Notes under the pieces: model-generated
Told to the model about the DNA's origin: nothing
What the model saw: only the letters and a program-made list of their open reading frames with translations
The model's database searches: none
Made by a program: the position numbers and the translations under genes
NCBI GenBank assembly: GCA_900316755.1
Contig: ONED01000001.1
Coordinates: 1 to 64,000, forward strand
DNA from: an uncultured Eubacteriales bacterium
GTDB lineage: Bacteria; Bacillota; Clostridia; Lachnospirales; Lachnospiraceae
DNA length: 64,000 nt
Reading direction: 5' to 3'
Shown here: positions 1-8,529 of the stretch, in pieces
Layout: each line of letters starts with the position of its first letter
Numbering within the stretch: position 1 is the stretch's first letter

Positions 1-102
1 GGCGGACGCCCCAATATGGCGCAGGCAGGCGGGAAAAATCCGGCAGGAATTCCGGACGCGATTGCACATGTGAAGGAAGTATTGGCCGGACAAATACAAT
101 AA
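1..102 (+). CDS. alaS: Alanyl-tRNA synthetase, C-terminal end (partial)
   Basis: The window opens inside a gene; frame 1 reads 33 codons to a TAA. The peptide carries the glycine-rich GGRPNMAQAGG segment, followed by a short helix ending in VLAGQIQ. This is the hallmark of the C-terminal (C-Ala/DHHA1) domain of alanyl-tRNA synthetase, which charges tRNA-Ala in the cytoplasm. The next gene is rpsU behind its own promoter. Only the tail is visible, so the identification rests on that single motif. Confidence 0.8.
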   Translation, partial: GGRPNMAQAGGKNPAGIPDAIAHVKEVLAGQIQ

Positions 103-116
103 ATAAAAATTTATGG

Positions 117-144
117 TTGACGAATGGAAAAATTATGATATAAT
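117..144 (+). promoter_or_regulatory. Sigma-A type promoter of rpsU
   Basis: TTGACG at 117-122 and TATAAT at 139-144 are separated by 16 bases. The site lies in the gap between alaS and rpsU and is correctly placed to drive rpsU. Confidence 0.75.
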
Positions 145-224
145 ATTCCATAGTGCAACGAAAAAATACCCGAACAGTCGTATGGTGCACAATATAGGAC
201 TGGAGGGAGGTTAGGTGTGAGTCT

Positions 225-401
225 ATGTCGAATGTAATCGTGAAAGAAAACGAAACGTTAGATAGCGCTTTACGCAGATTTAAAAGAAACTGCGCAAAAG
301 CTGGTATTCAACAGGAGATTCGTAAAAGAGAACATTACGAAAAGCCAAGCGTAAGACGTAAAAAGAAATCAGAAGCTGCTAGAAAACGTAAGTATAACTA
401 A
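225..401 (+). CDS. rpsU: 30S ribosomal protein S21
   Basis: This is a 58-codon gene encoding a very basic protein that starts [19 protein letters not shown] and ends in a lysine/arginine-rich tail ([13 protein letters not shown]). Length and sequence match bacterial S21, a small-subunit protein near the mRNA exit/Shine-Dalgarno region. A GGAGGGAGG ribosome binding site lies at about 202-210, with the ATG at 225. The gene has its own promoter and is closed by a hairpin terminator, so it is probably a monocistronic unit. Confidence 0.95.
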   Translation: MSNVIVKENETLDSALRRFKRNCAKAGIQQEIRKREHYEKPSVRRKKKSEAARKRKYN

Positions 402-413
402 TATGTGCAAGCT

Positions 414-443
414 AAAAGGAGTGTTTGATACACTCCTTTTTCT
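414..443 (+). terminator. Rho-independent terminator of rpsU
   Basis: A perfect 10-bp stem (414-423 with 431-440) closes a 7-base loop and runs into a T-rich stretch, 12 bases after the rpsU stop codon. Confidence 0.85.
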
Positions 444-462
444 ATAAACAGGAGAACAGGGC

Positions 463-1332
463 ATGGAGATTTGGCAACTCGTCTTTTTGGGAATCGTGAT
501 ATTGGTGGTAGCAGAGTGTATTAGGGAGGTTCGTACGTTCCGTGTGACACGATATCAGATTTCTTCTTCAAAGTTAAAAAATGGAAAACGAAGAAAGATT
601 GTCTTTCTAAGCGACCTTCATAACTGTAGCTATGGAAAAGACAATAAAAAGCTCCTGCAGGCGATAAGAAATGAAAAGCCGGCTCTGATTCTGGTGGCAG
701 GGGACATGATTGTCGGAAAAGAGGGGGCAACGCTAAAGCCTGCGCAGGATTTGATGGAACAGCTTCCGGAAATTTGCGATACCTATTATGCAAACGGGAA
801 TCACGAGCAGCGGATGAAGCAGTTTTCCAAAGAAAGCAGGGAAGCATTTGAAACATATAAAGCAGATTTAAAACGGGCAGGCGTTCATTATCTGGAGAAC
901 GAAAAGGCGGAAGTCTCCTGGGATGGCTGCAGTGTGGAAGTTTCCGGCTTAGAAGTTCCGGACAGTGTATATGAAAAGTTTCAAAAGATGGCATTGCCGA
1001 AACACTATCTGGAAAAAACGCTGGGAAAAGCGGATAAATCCAAATATCAGATTTTGATTGCCCATAACCCGGTGTTTATGGAGGACTATCTGGAATGGGG
1101 CGCTGATTTAATCGTATCCGGACATCTGCACGGAGGTGTGGCGCGAATTCCGTTCTGGCGTGGGGTGATTACACCGCAGGGTGGATTGTTTCCTAAGTAT
1201 TCGGGAGAGATGACAAAAGTGGGGGATGCCTTTGCGGTAGTCAGTAAAGGCATCGGCATCCATACGATAAAGTTACGATTTTTGAATCCGACAGAAATGG
1301 TGGTACTGCATGTCGGAGGGACGGAGGAGTAA
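463..1332 (+). CDS. Membrane-anchored metallophosphoesterase (YaeI/YkuE-like)
   Basis: A 289-residue calcineurin-like phosphoesterase. Residues 1-20 form one hydrophobic N-terminal segment, so the catalytic domain is probably tethered to the membrane. The two-metal site is complete: SDLHN (D51, H53), AGDM (D81), NGNHE (N113, H114), an AHNP motif and the closing SGHLHGG motif. Family members hydrolyse phosphodiesters, including UDP-diacylglucosamine-type lipids in some relatives, but the substrate cannot be read from sequence. The stop codon lies just ahead of the scpA start, suggesting translational coupling. An AGGAG site precedes the ATG. Confidence 0.85.
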   Translation: MEIWQLVFLGIVILVVAECIREVRTFRVTRYQISSSKLKNGKRRKIVFLSDLHNCSYGKDNKKLLQAIRNEKPALILVAGDMIVGKEGATLKPAQDLMEQLPEICDTYYANGNHEQRMKQFSKESREAFETYKADLKRAGVHYLENEKAEVSWDGCSVEVSGLEVPDSVYEKFQKMALPKHYLEKTLGKADKSKYQILIAHNPVFMEDYLEWGADLIVSGHLHGGVARIPFWRGVITPQGGLFPKYSGEMTKVGDAFAVVSKGIGIHTIKLRFLNPTEMVVLHVGGTEE

Positions 1333-1333
1333 G

Positions 1334-2077
1334 ATGGGAATACCGGTAAAGTTGGAAGTGTTTGAGGGTCCGCTGGATCTCTTGCTACACTTGATAGACA
1401 AAAATAAGGTAGATATTTATGACATTCCGATTGTGGAGATTACCAATCAATATATGGAATACATTCAGGAAATGCAGAAAAAAGACCTGAATGTGATGAG
1501 TGAATTTTTGCTGATGGCAGCCACGCTGCTTGACATCAAGTGCAGGATGCTGCTTCCGGCGGAAGTGAACGAGGAAGGGGAAGAAGAGGATCCCCGCCAG
1601 GAACTGGTAGAACAGTTATTGCAGTATAAGATGTATAAATATATGTCCTATGAACTGCGCGACCGCCAGATGGACGGAGAACGTCTGATGTTTAAACAGG
1701 AAACCCTTCCGGATGAGATTAAAGAGTATCAGGAGCCGGTGAATTTGGATGTGCTTTTAGATGGTGTGACGCTCTCCAAGCTCAATCAGATTTTTCAGGA
1801 TATTATAAAGAGACAGAATGATAAGATAGATCCGGTCAGAAGCAGCTTTGGGAAGATAGAAAAAGAAGAAGTGACCGTAGAAGAAAAAATGGATTTTCTG
1901 GATACGTATATCACGACACACAAACGATTCAGCTTTTCCGATTTACTGAAGAAACAAAAGACAAAGGTGCAGACGGTTGTCACATTTTTAGCGATTCTGG
2001 AAATGATGAAGATGGGGAAAATTTCAGTCGTGCAGGAACATACATTTGATGATATAATGATTACATCAATGGTTTAG
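1334..2077 (+). CDS. scpA: Segregation and condensation protein A
   Basis: A 247-residue kleisin partner of SMC that helps condense and segregate the chromosome. The N-terminus VKLEVFEGPLDLLLHLI is the diagnostic ScpA motif, and the C-terminus has the winged-helix fold expected to bind the SMC head. I place the start at the ATG at 1334 (MGIPVKLEVF): GGAGGAG lies directly upstream and the family begins there. The open frame extends upstream to 1310 inside the phosphoesterase gene. scpB follows after 12 bases, the usual arrangement. Confidence 0.95.
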   Translation: MGIPVKLEVFEGPLDLLLHLIDKNKVDIYDIPIVEITNQYMEYIQEMQKKDLNVMSEFLLMAATLLDIKCRMLLPAEVNEEGEEEDPRQELVEQLLQYKMYKYMSYELRDRQMDGERLMFKQETLPDEIKEYQEPVNLDVLLDGVTLSKLNQIFQDIIKRQNDKIDPVRSSFGKIEKEEVTVEEKMDFLDTYITTHKRFSFSDLLKKQKTKVQTVVTFLAILEMMKMGKISVVQEHTFDDIMITSMV

Positions 2078-2089
2078 ATGAGGTGAACG

Positions 2090-2659
2090 ATGAGCAGAGC
2101 AGAAATGGAAGCAGTCATAGAAGCGATTTTATTTACCATGGGGGATTCCGTGGAAGTTTCAAGGATTGCAAAGGTAATTGAGCAGGATACAGAGACAACG
2201 AAGAAGCTGATTCACAATATGATGGATAAATATGAGGAAGAGGACAGAGGAATTCGCATCATTGAGTTAGAGAATGCATTTCAGATGTGTACGAAAAAAG
2301 AGATGTATGAATATCTGATTCAGATTGCGAAACAGCCAAGACGCTATGTGCTCACGGATGTAGTTCTGGAGACATTATCCATCATTGCATATAAACAACC
2401 GATTACCAAGATTGAGATTGAGCGTATCCGAGGCGTTAAGTCGGATCATGCAGTCAATAAATTGATTGAATACAATCTGGTCGCAGAGGTGGGAAGACTG
2501 GATACGCCGGGACGCCCGATTCTGTTTGGAACGACAGAAGAATTTTTGCGGCGCTTTGGAGTACAGTCGGTGGATGAGCTTCCCGGAATCTCCCCGGAGA
2601 AGGTGGAAGATTTCAAAGCGGAAGCAGAAGACGAGATTCAACTGAAATTGAATCTATAG
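2090..2659 (+). CDS. scpB: Segregation and condensation protein B
   Basis: A 189-residue winged-helix protein that dimerises and binds the ScpA linker in the SMC-ScpAB condensin complex. It shows the typical opening EAVIEAILFTMGD, the conserved ALSIIAYKQPIT-like segment (here TLSIIAYKQPITK) and GRPILFGTTEEFLRRFG near the end. Length is normal. A GAGGTG ribosome site precedes the ATG. It is coupled to scpA and followed by a carboxypeptidase that appears to have its own sporulation-type promoter. Confidence 0.95.
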   Translation: MSRAEMEAVIEAILFTMGDSVEVSRIAKVIEQDTETTKKLIHNMMDKYEEEDRGIRIIELENAFQMCTKKEMYEYLIQIAKQPRRYVLTDVVLETLSIIAYKQPITKIEIERIRGVKSDHAVNKLIEYNLVAEVGRLDTPGRPILFGTTEEFLRRFGVQSVDELPGISPEKVEDFKAEAEDEIQLKLNL

Positions 2660-2662
2660 AGA

Positions 2663-2691
2663 GCATATCCGATTTCTCTGAAACATATAAT
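2663..2691 (+). promoter_or_regulatory. Sigma-E-like sporulation promoter upstream of the D,D-carboxypeptidase
   Basis: GCATATC at 2663-2669 (ATA at 2665-2667) is followed by 16 bases and then CATATAAT at 2684-2691. This matches the mother-cell sigma-E pattern ATA-N16-CATACAnT at all but one core position. The same sequence and spacing recur upstream of ylbJ in this window. It is inferred from sequence only. Confidence 0.5.
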
Positions 2692-2719
2692 AGAGAAATG
2701 ATGTTTCAGGTGAAGTTTT

Positions 2720-3898
2720 GTGAAAAAGTGGATGATATTGTTATTGACGCTTGTGATGGGGATGCCCGTGCAGGCAAAGGAAGAACCAAACGATTTATAC
2801 GCCCGGTCGGCAGTCCTTATGGATGCAGAGAGTGGGCGTGTTTTATTTGAAAAAAATGGAACAGAGGTGAGGGCGATGGCAAGCACTACGAAGATTATGA
2901 CCTGTATTCTGGCGTTGGAGCAGGGCAGTGAAGACATGGTCGTCACCTTTTCAAGTAGTGCTTCGAAACAGCCGAAGGTTCATCTGGGCGCCTCTAAAGG
3001 GGAACAGTTTTATCTGGGAGATTTGCTATATTCTCTCATGCTGGAGTCCCACAATGATTCTGCGGTTGCAATCGCCGAGGCGATTTCCGGCGATGTAACG
3101 TCTTTTGCAGATCGAATGAATCAGAAGGCGAAAGAAATGGGATGTGAACACACATATTTTATCACACCCAACGGATTGGACGCTTCCGACGAAAAGGGAA
3201 CCCACTCTACCACGGCAACTGATTTGGCAAGAATGATGAGTTATTGTATTATGGATTCTCCGAAAAAAGAGCGGTTTCTTGAAATTACACAGACCGCACA
3301 GTACAGTTTTTCCAATCTGGAAGGGAAGCAGACCTATACCTGTACGAACCACAATGCATTTTTAGGTATGATGGAGGAAGCTATTTCCGGAAAAACAGGA
3401 TTTACGGCAGATGCAGGATATTGCTATGTGGGGGCAGTGGAGAGTGAAGGGAGAACTTTTGTGGTAGCGCTCCTTGCCTGTGGTTGGCCGAACAATAAAA
3501 GTTATAAGTGGTCCGATATGAAAAAACTGGTCGCATACGGAATGGAACATTATGAATATCAGAAAATCGAAATTCCAGAGCAGAATGGACAGATACAGGT
3601 GTTAAACGGAATTTCAAAGTCCGGAGATTTATTTGAAGATGCGTTCGCGGTGACAAAAGTACAGCAGAGTGAGGCACTTTCACTACTGCTGCACAAAGAA
3701 GAAACGGTAGAAACAAAAGTAGAGCAGAAAGAAGCGATTCCGGCACCTGTTCCGGCAGGCACAGAGGTTGGATGGGTCACTTACTATCTGGAAGGAGAAG
3801 TAGTCGCGGCATATCCTATTGTCACCACAGAGCCCGTGAAAGAAAAAAATATAGTCTGGTGCTTCCAAAAAATGGCGGAGCGCTACTTTGTATTTTAA
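2720..3898 (+). CDS. D-alanyl-D-alanine carboxypeptidase (DacF/DacB type, S11 family)
   Basis: A 392-residue secreted penicillin-binding protein that trims the terminal D-Ala from peptidoglycan stem peptides. A signal peptide covers about residues 1-19 (GMPVQA cleavage region). The serine site is complete: STTK (S55, K58), SHN (S110-N112) and KTG (K225-G227). A C-terminal PBP5-type domain and a hydrophobic terminal segment follow. It starts with GTG at 2720 behind CAGGTGA. The sigma-E-like promoter just upstream suggests a sporulation (cortex) role like DacB. By family alone DacF is equally possible, so no symbol is given. The stop overlaps the convergent aminopeptidase gene by four bases. 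Confidence 0.88.
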   Translation: MKKWMILLLTLVMGMPVQAKEEPNDLYARSAVLMDAESGRVLFEKNGTEVRAMASTTKIMTCILALEQGSEDMVVTFSSSASKQPKVHLGASKGEQFYLGDLLYSLMLESHNDSAVAIAEAISGDVTSFADRMNQKAKEMGCEHTYFITPNGLDASDEKGTHSTTATDLARMMSYCIMDSPKKERFLEITQTAQYSFSNLEGKQTYTCTNHNAFLGMMEEAISGKTGFTADAGYCYVGAVESEGRTFVVALLACGWPNNKSYKWSDMKKLVAYGMEHYEYQKIEIPEQNGQIQVLNGISKSGDLFEDAFAVTKVQQSEALSLLLHKEETVETKVEQKEAIPAPVPAGTEVGWVTYYLEGEVVAAYPIVTTEPVKEKNIVWCFQKMAERYFVF

Positions 3899-5682
3899 AT
3901 TTCTCTCGTATAGTACCGAAGCCAGTCTTTTTCTGCTTCTGTCAGGTGCGGAGAGACGATTTCATATACCTGTTTGTGATAGCCGTTTAAACGCTTTTTT
4001 TCCTCCTCCGAAAGGAGCGAAACATCGATGGCATCCAAATCAAAGGGGACATAGGTCAGAACTTCAAAATGCAAAAACTGCCCATATTCATTTTGAGGTC
4101 CTTTGCGGACGAGAAGTTCGTTTTCCAGGCGGATTCCGTGTGACTGTTCCACATAGATGCCGGGCTCATCGGTAACCACCATACCATCCTCGAAGACCTG
4201 AGAAGGTTCTTTGGTATGTTTCCAGGTGATGCGGCAGGCTGCTTCATGAATGCTAAGGAGGTAGCCTACCCCATGACCGGTTCCGTGATTGTAGTCAAGC
4301 CCCGCATTCCACAAAAACTGTCTTGCCAGAATATCCAGATTTTCCCCGGTGCAGCCATAGAGAAAGTTTGCATTTGCAAGAGCCAGATTGCCACGAAGTA
4401 CGTTTGTAAAATCTGCTTTCAGTCTGTCACTGATATTTCCAAGAGCAACGGTGCGGGTAATATCAGTGGAGCCTTCCAAATAGTGTCCTCCGGTGTCGGT
4501 CAGAAAGAGGGCACCTTCTTTCAATTCACAGTTGCTCTCCTCTGAGGAAGTATAGTGACACATGGCGGCATGAGCGCCATACGCACAGATTGGTTCAAAA
4601 CTGGGAGAGAAAAAACCTTCCTGCTCGGCGCGAAGCTGCAAAAGCTTTTCCGAGGCGGAAAGTTCTGTGATGGGTTCCTTCCCGAACCTTGTCTTTAACC
4701 AATACAGAAACTTTGTATGGGCAACCGCATCTTTTGTGTGGGCTTTTTTTATATTTGCAATTTCTGTTTCGTTTTTTATAGCTTTCATAAGAACGGTGGG
4801 ATTTCGCTGTTCCACGATTTTTACCTGCGGCGGAATGCTGCAATATAATTTATAGTTGAAGCGTTCCGGGTCAAGCAGGACAGTTTCTGTTTTTTCAATA
4901 TCTGCTACAAAGTCGTATACCGTGTCATATGGATGGAGCACAACTCCATTTTCTGCAAAATGTTCCCGGATTTCTTTGGAAAGTTTTTCCTCGTCCATGA
5001 AAAGATGGACGTGCTCCATCGTAATGACTGCATAGCAGAGAGCGACGGGAGTATACGCCACATCATTTCCGCGAAAATTCAGAAGCCATGCAATATCATC
5101 CAACGTGACGAGTATGTGCATGGAGGCGCCGGCTTCTTTCATAGCGTCTCTGACCCGGCTTAGCTTAGATATGGTAGATTCTCCGGAATACATTTCTTCC
5201 AGCAGAAAGATTGGCTCTTTTGACAGAGAAGGACGCCCAGTCCATATGGAATCTACGAAATCGTAACGATCCTCCAGAGAAATCTGTTTCTCTGCAAATG
5301 TCCGGGTAAAGTTTTTTCCGGTCGCCATGGATATCATCCTGCCATCAAAACCCAGTATTCCTCCCTGCGGCAAAACAGAGTCCAGATATTCCTCTATCGT
5401 TGGAACCCCCGGGTTCCCAATCTTATACAAGGTGATACCGCTCCCTGCAAGTTCTTTTTCTGCCTGAATAAAATATCTTCCGTCTGTCCAAAGCCCGGCA
5501 GCAGTAAGCGTGATGACGACCGTGCCGTAAGAGCCGGTAAAACCGGTGAGAAAGGTTCTGGCTTTAAAGTATTCCCCCACATATTCACTCTGGTGGCTGT
5601 CTGCGGACGGGACGATATAAGCATCTATCTTTTTCTCCTCCATCAGCAGACGAAGTGCATGGATACGTTCTGGTACATTCAT
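3895..5682 (-). CDS. pepP: Xaa-Pro aminopeptidase (aminopeptidase P, M24 family)
   Basis: A 595-residue cytosolic metallopeptidase that removes an N-terminal residue preceding proline. Two creatinase-like N-terminal domains (GSYGTVVI, LWTDGRYFIQA) precede a pita-bread catalytic domain. Its metal ligands are visible: TDTGGHYLEGSTDITRT (two Asp), HGTGHGVG (His), DEPGIYVE (Glu) and RLENELLV (Glu). The ~600-residue length matches the three-domain eukaryote-like form. I choose the ATG at 5682 because AAAGGAG precedes it by 8 bases and the family starts RI.ALR.LM; the open frame continues to 5796. It converges on the carboxypeptidase gene with no terminator between them. Confidence 0.92.
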   Translation of the reverse strand: MNVPERIHALRLLMEEKKIDAYIVPSADSHQSEYVGEYFKARTFLTGFTGSYGTVVITLTAAGLWTDGRYFIQAEKELAGSGITLYKIGNPGVPTIEEYLDSVLPQGGILGFDGRMISMATGKNFTRTFAEKQISLEDRYDFVDSIWTGRPSLSKEPIFLLEEMYSGESTISKLSRVRDAMKEAGASMHILVTLDDIAWLLNFRGNDVAYTPVALCYAVITMEHVHLFMDEEKLSKEIREHFAENGVVLHPYDTVYDFVADIEKTETVLLDPERFNYKLYCSIPPQVKIVEQRNPTVLMKAIKNETEIANIKKAHTKDAVAHTKFLYWLKTRFGKEPITELSASEKLLQLRAEQEGFFSPSFEPICAYGAHAAMCHYTSSEESNCELKEGALFLTDTGGHYLEGSTDITRTVALGNISDRLKADFTNVLRGNLALANANFLYGCTGENLDILARQFLWNAGLDYNHGTGHGVGYLLSIHEAACRITWKHTKEPSQVFEDGMVVTDEPGIYVEQSHGIRLENELLVRKGPQNEYGQFLHFEVLTYVPFDLDAIDVSLLSEEEKKRLNGYHKQVYEIVSPHLTEAEKDWLRYYTREI

Positions 5683-5790
5683 GTTTGATTCTCCTTTTTT
5701 CTGCCACTGGCAGCAGATTTCATCAATATTTGCATTATAACACATTTTTTTGTAATATGTACTGAAAATGAATTTGTTGGTTAAAAGTGG

Positions 5791-5819
5791 TTGCAATCTC
5801 TTGAAAAACGAGATATATT
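5791..5819 (+). promoter_or_regulatory. Sigma-A type promoter of the decarboxylase cluster
   Basis: TTGCAA at 5791-5796 and TATATT at 5814-5819 are spaced by 17 bases, about 57 bases upstream of the first carboxyltransferase gene. This is the only good promoter in the divergent gap before that gene. Confidence 0.6.
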
Positions 5820-5875
5820 ATATATTGGCAGAAAATTGGGCTAGCAGAAATTTATATAAATGGAGGACTAGATTT

Positions 5876-7315
5876 ATGAGCAAAACGACATCTTTGAACC
5901 TCGCAAGTACAAGAATTGCCACTTTACTTGACGAAGGGAGCTTTGTTGAAATCGGCGGTGCTGTCACAGCGAGAACGACAGATTTCAACATGCAGCAAAA
6001 AGAAACTCCGGCAGACGGCGTTATCACAGGCTACGGAGTGATTGATGGTAATTTAGTGTATGTTTATAGCCAGGATGCGTCTGTATTAAAAGGCGCCATC
6101 GGTGAGATGCACGCGAAGAAGATTGCACGCATTTATGATATGGCTATGAAAATGGGAGCACCGGTCATCGGTCTTTTGGACTGCGCCGGTCTGCGACTGC
6201 AGGAAGCGACGGATGCACTTGACGCATTCGGAACCCTTTATTACAAACAGGCAATGGCTTCCGGAGTGATTCCGCAGATTACAGCAGTATTCGGACAGTG
6301 CGGCGGTGGGCTGGCAGTTGCTTCTGCAATGACTGACTTTACATTTATGGAAAGCAAGAATGGAAAGTTCTTTTTAAATGCTCCAAATGCGATTGCAGGA
6401 AACGAAGTTTCAAAATGTGATACATCCTCTGCAAAGTTCCAAGGTGAAGAGTCCGGTATGATTGACCTGGCAGCATCCGAGGAAGAGATTCTCAGTGAAA
6501 TCCGCACTTTGGTTTGTATGCTTCCGGCAAACAATGAGGACGATGCTTCTTACGAGGAGTGTATGGATGATTTGAACAGGGTATGTGATGGCATTGAAAA
6601 TGCAGCCAAGGACACTGCTCTTGTTGCGGCGCTGGTATCCGATGATAATGTATTTTTTGAGACAAAAAGAGAGTATGCCAAGGAGATGGTAACCGGATTT
6701 ATCCGCTTAAACGGAATGACGGTCGGAGTCGTTGCGAACCGCTCCGAAGTATATGACGAGGAAGGCAATGTTGCCGAAACCTTTGATACGACGCTTTCGG
6801 TAAAGGGTGCAAAAAAAGCTTCTGATTTCGTGGAATTCTGTGATGCATTCAGTATTCCGGTTGTGACCTTTACCAATGTGACAGGGTTTAAAGCATGCAA
6901 GTGTGCAGAAAAGGCCCTTGCAAGAGAAACCGCAAAACTTACTTATGCATTTGCAAATGCAACCGTTCCAAAGGTGAACGTGATTATCGGAAAAGCCTAT
7001 GGAAGTGCATATGTGACGATGAACAGCAAATCCATCGGAGCAGATATGGTATATGCATGGCCGACTGCACAAATCGGTATGATGGATGCAGAACTGGCAG
7101 CAAAGATTATGTATGCAGACGCAGATGCTGCTACAATCAATGAAAAAGCAGCAGAATATAAAGAACTGCAGGAAAGCCCGATGGCGGCAGCAAGACGTGG
7201 ATATGTGGACACGATTATTGCACCTGCCGACACAAGAAAATATTTGATTGGCGCTTTTGAAATGTTATTTACGAAGAGGGAAGAACGCCCATCGAAGAAA
7301 CACGGAACAGTTTAG
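5876..7315 (+). CDS. Acyl-CoA carboxyltransferase subunit (MmdA / transcarboxylase 12S-like)
   Basis: A 479-residue crotonase-fold carboxyltransferase related to the alpha subunit of methylmalonyl-CoA decarboxylase and the 12S subunit of transcarboxylase, which move CO2 between biotin and an acyl-CoA. Two homologous halves are visible, with oxyanion-hole glycine motifs GQCGGGLAVAS and GKAYGSAYV and the closing PTAQIGMMDAE. It is about 40 residues shorter at the N-terminus than classical MmdA. The start at 5876 follows TGGAGG, whereas the open frame runs back to 5768 over the promoter. Four genes downstream lies a second, unrelated OadA-type carboxyltransferase. The acyl-CoA substrate is not evident. 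Confidence 0.85.
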   Translation: MSKTTSLNLASTRIATLLDEGSFVEIGGAVTARTTDFNMQQKETPADGVITGYGVIDGNLVYVYSQDASVLKGAIGEMHAKKIARIYDMAMKMGAPVIGLLDCAGLRLQEATDALDAFGTLYYKQAMASGVIPQITAVFGQCGGGLAVASAMTDFTFMESKNGKFFLNAPNAIAGNEVSKCDTSSAKFQGEESGMIDLAASEEEILSEIRTLVCMLPANNEDDASYEECMDDLNRVCDGIENAAKDTALVAALVSDDNVFFETKREYAKEMVTGFIRLNGMTVGVVANRSEVYDEEGNVAETFDTTLSVKGAKKASDFVEFCDAFSIPVVTFTNVTGFKACKCAEKALARETAKLTYAFANATVPKVNVIIGKAYGSAYVTMNSKSIGADMVYAWPTAQIGMMDAELAAKIMYADADAATINEKAAEYKELQESPMAAARRGYVDTIIAPADTRKYLIGAFEMLFTKREERPSKKHGTV

Positions 7316-7328
7316 TGAGGTGAGGCAA

Positions 7329-8093
7329 GTGAAGAAAAAGATTAGTTTATTACTGTGTATGCTTATCGCCATTCTCTGTCTGGGAGGATGTTCCGGTGAA
7401 GATACCGGTATTTCATATGACGCTACTTCGCTGGAAGAATCAGCAGAGTTTATTATTTCCAACTTCTCGCAGATGGGAGAAGAGGATTTGAATCAGTTTC
7501 AGGAGCTTTCCGGCTTTCAACTGGACTACACGCTGATGCAGACAGGACTGCGTATATCCGGCGATGACTTTTTAGGGATTATAAACTCATGGATTGCAGC
7601 AGAGTCCGAATGTGGAGCATATGTTAGCCACGGAGATTATGAGATTGAAGAAAAGTCCGATGAGATTGTAATTTCCACATTGGCAAAATATGAAGAAAGA
7701 GATGCCGTGATTTCTTTCACTTTTGATGAAAAAGGGAATATGGAATCCATGGATGTTTCTGCAAAGATTTCTGTGGGCGAGATTTTGCAGAAAGCCGGTC
7801 TGAATACCTTACTTGGTATGGGAACCGTATTTCTGGTATTGATTTTCCTTGCATTCATAATCAGCCTGTTACGGTTTATTCCGATGATTCAGGAAAAACT
7901 CGAAAGGAAAGACAAGAAAGAAATTAAGGAAGAAAATCCCGCCGTTTCAGAAGTGGTATCGGAAACAGACGAGACGGATGACTTAGAACTGGTTGCCGTG
8001 ATTACGGCAGCGATTGCAGCACAGGAAGGTACAGGCGCAGATGGTTTCGTAGTACGTTCCATTAAGAGAAGACCATCAAACAATTGGATTTAA
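7329..8093 (+). CDS. Lipoprotein fused to an OadG-type decarboxylase gamma segment
   Basis: A 254-residue protein starting with GTG at 7329 behind GAGGTGAGG. Residues 1-20 are a lipoprotein signal ending in the lipobox LGGC. A ~150-residue extracytoplasmic domain of unknown function follows. Next comes one membrane helix (about LGMGTVFLVLIFLAFIISLL) and a charged cytoplasmic tail ending SIKRRPSNNWI. The helix and tail resemble OadG (PF04277), the small subunit that assembles oxaloacetate decarboxylase pumps. Classical OadG is only about 80-90 residues and lacks the lipoprotein domain. Position between carboxyltransferase and biotin carrier genes supports the role. Confidence 0.75.
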   Translation: MKKKISLLLCMLIAILCLGGCSGEDTGISYDATSLEESAEFIISNFSQMGEEDLNQFQELSGFQLDYTLMQTGLRISGDDFLGIINSWIAAESECGAYVSHGDYEIEEKSDEIVISTLAKYEERDAVISFTFDEKGNMESMDVSAKISVGEILQKAGLNTLLGMGTVFLVLIFLAFIISLLRFIPMIQEKLERKDKKEIKEENPAVSEVVSETDETDDLELVAVITAAIAAQEGTGADGFVVRSIKRRPSNNWI

Positions 8094-8122
8094 ATAAAAA
8101 TAAATTTTAGGAGGACAACATC

Positions 8123-8491
8123 ATGAAAAGTTATACAATCACAGTAAACGGAAATGTATATGACGTAACAGTAGAAGAAAATACGACAGGTGCGGTAGCA
8201 GCGGCTCCGAGAAAGACAGCGGCTCCTGTAGCGCCAAAAGCAGCTCCGGTAGCACCGAAGGCGGCTTTGGCAGCAGGTGGAATTAAAGTGGCAGCCGGCG
8301 CGGCAGGAAAAGTATTCCAGATTCCGACTTCCGTAGGACAGGCAGTGAAGAAAGGAGATACCGTCATTATCATTGAGGCAATGAAGATGGAAATCCCGGT
8401 AGTGGCTCCGGAAGACGGAACCGTTGCAAGTATTGATGTAGCAGTAGGCGATGCCGTAGAAGCGGGAGCAGTTCTGGCAACATTGAATTAA
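8123..8491 (+). CDS. Biotin carboxyl carrier protein of the decarboxylase
   Basis: A 122-residue biotinyl-lipoyl domain protein. A short N-terminal beta segment is followed by an Ala/Pro/Lys-rich flexible linker (residues 24-50, repeats of APKAAPV) and a C-terminal biotinyl domain with EAMKMEI; Lys88 is the predicted biotinylation site. It would shuttle carboxyl groups between the cytoplasmic carboxyltransferase subunits and the membrane pump. No biotin carboxylase is encoded nearby, so the carboxyl donor must be a carboxylated substrate rather than bicarbonate plus ATP. An AGGAGG site precedes the ATG. Confidence 0.93.
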   Translation: MKSYTITVNGNVYDVTVEENTTGAVAAAPRKTAAPVAPKAAPVAPKAALAAGGIKVAAGAAGKVFQIPTSVGQAVKKGDTVIIIEAMKMEIPVVAPEDGTVASIDVAVGDAVEAGAVLATLN

Positions 8492-8529
8492 TGGGTGACA
8501 TCGCAATTGACTACACAGGAGGTTGAAAC

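Noticed and set aside
521..994. 157-codon reverse-strand frame
   Set aside because: It lies fully inside the metallophosphoesterase gene on the other strand, has no ribosome site or protein motif, and the forward product has a complete active site.
5683..5790. Promoter for the aminopeptidase gene on the reverse strand
   Set aside because: A TATAAT-like box is visible around 5736-5741 on the reverse strand, but no acceptable -35 box stands at 16-18 bases, so I did not list it.
8180..8290. Repeat-like GCT/CCG-rich stretch as a possible tandem repeat array
   Set aside because: It is the Ala/Pro-rich linker of the biotin carrier protein, a normal flexible hinge in this family.
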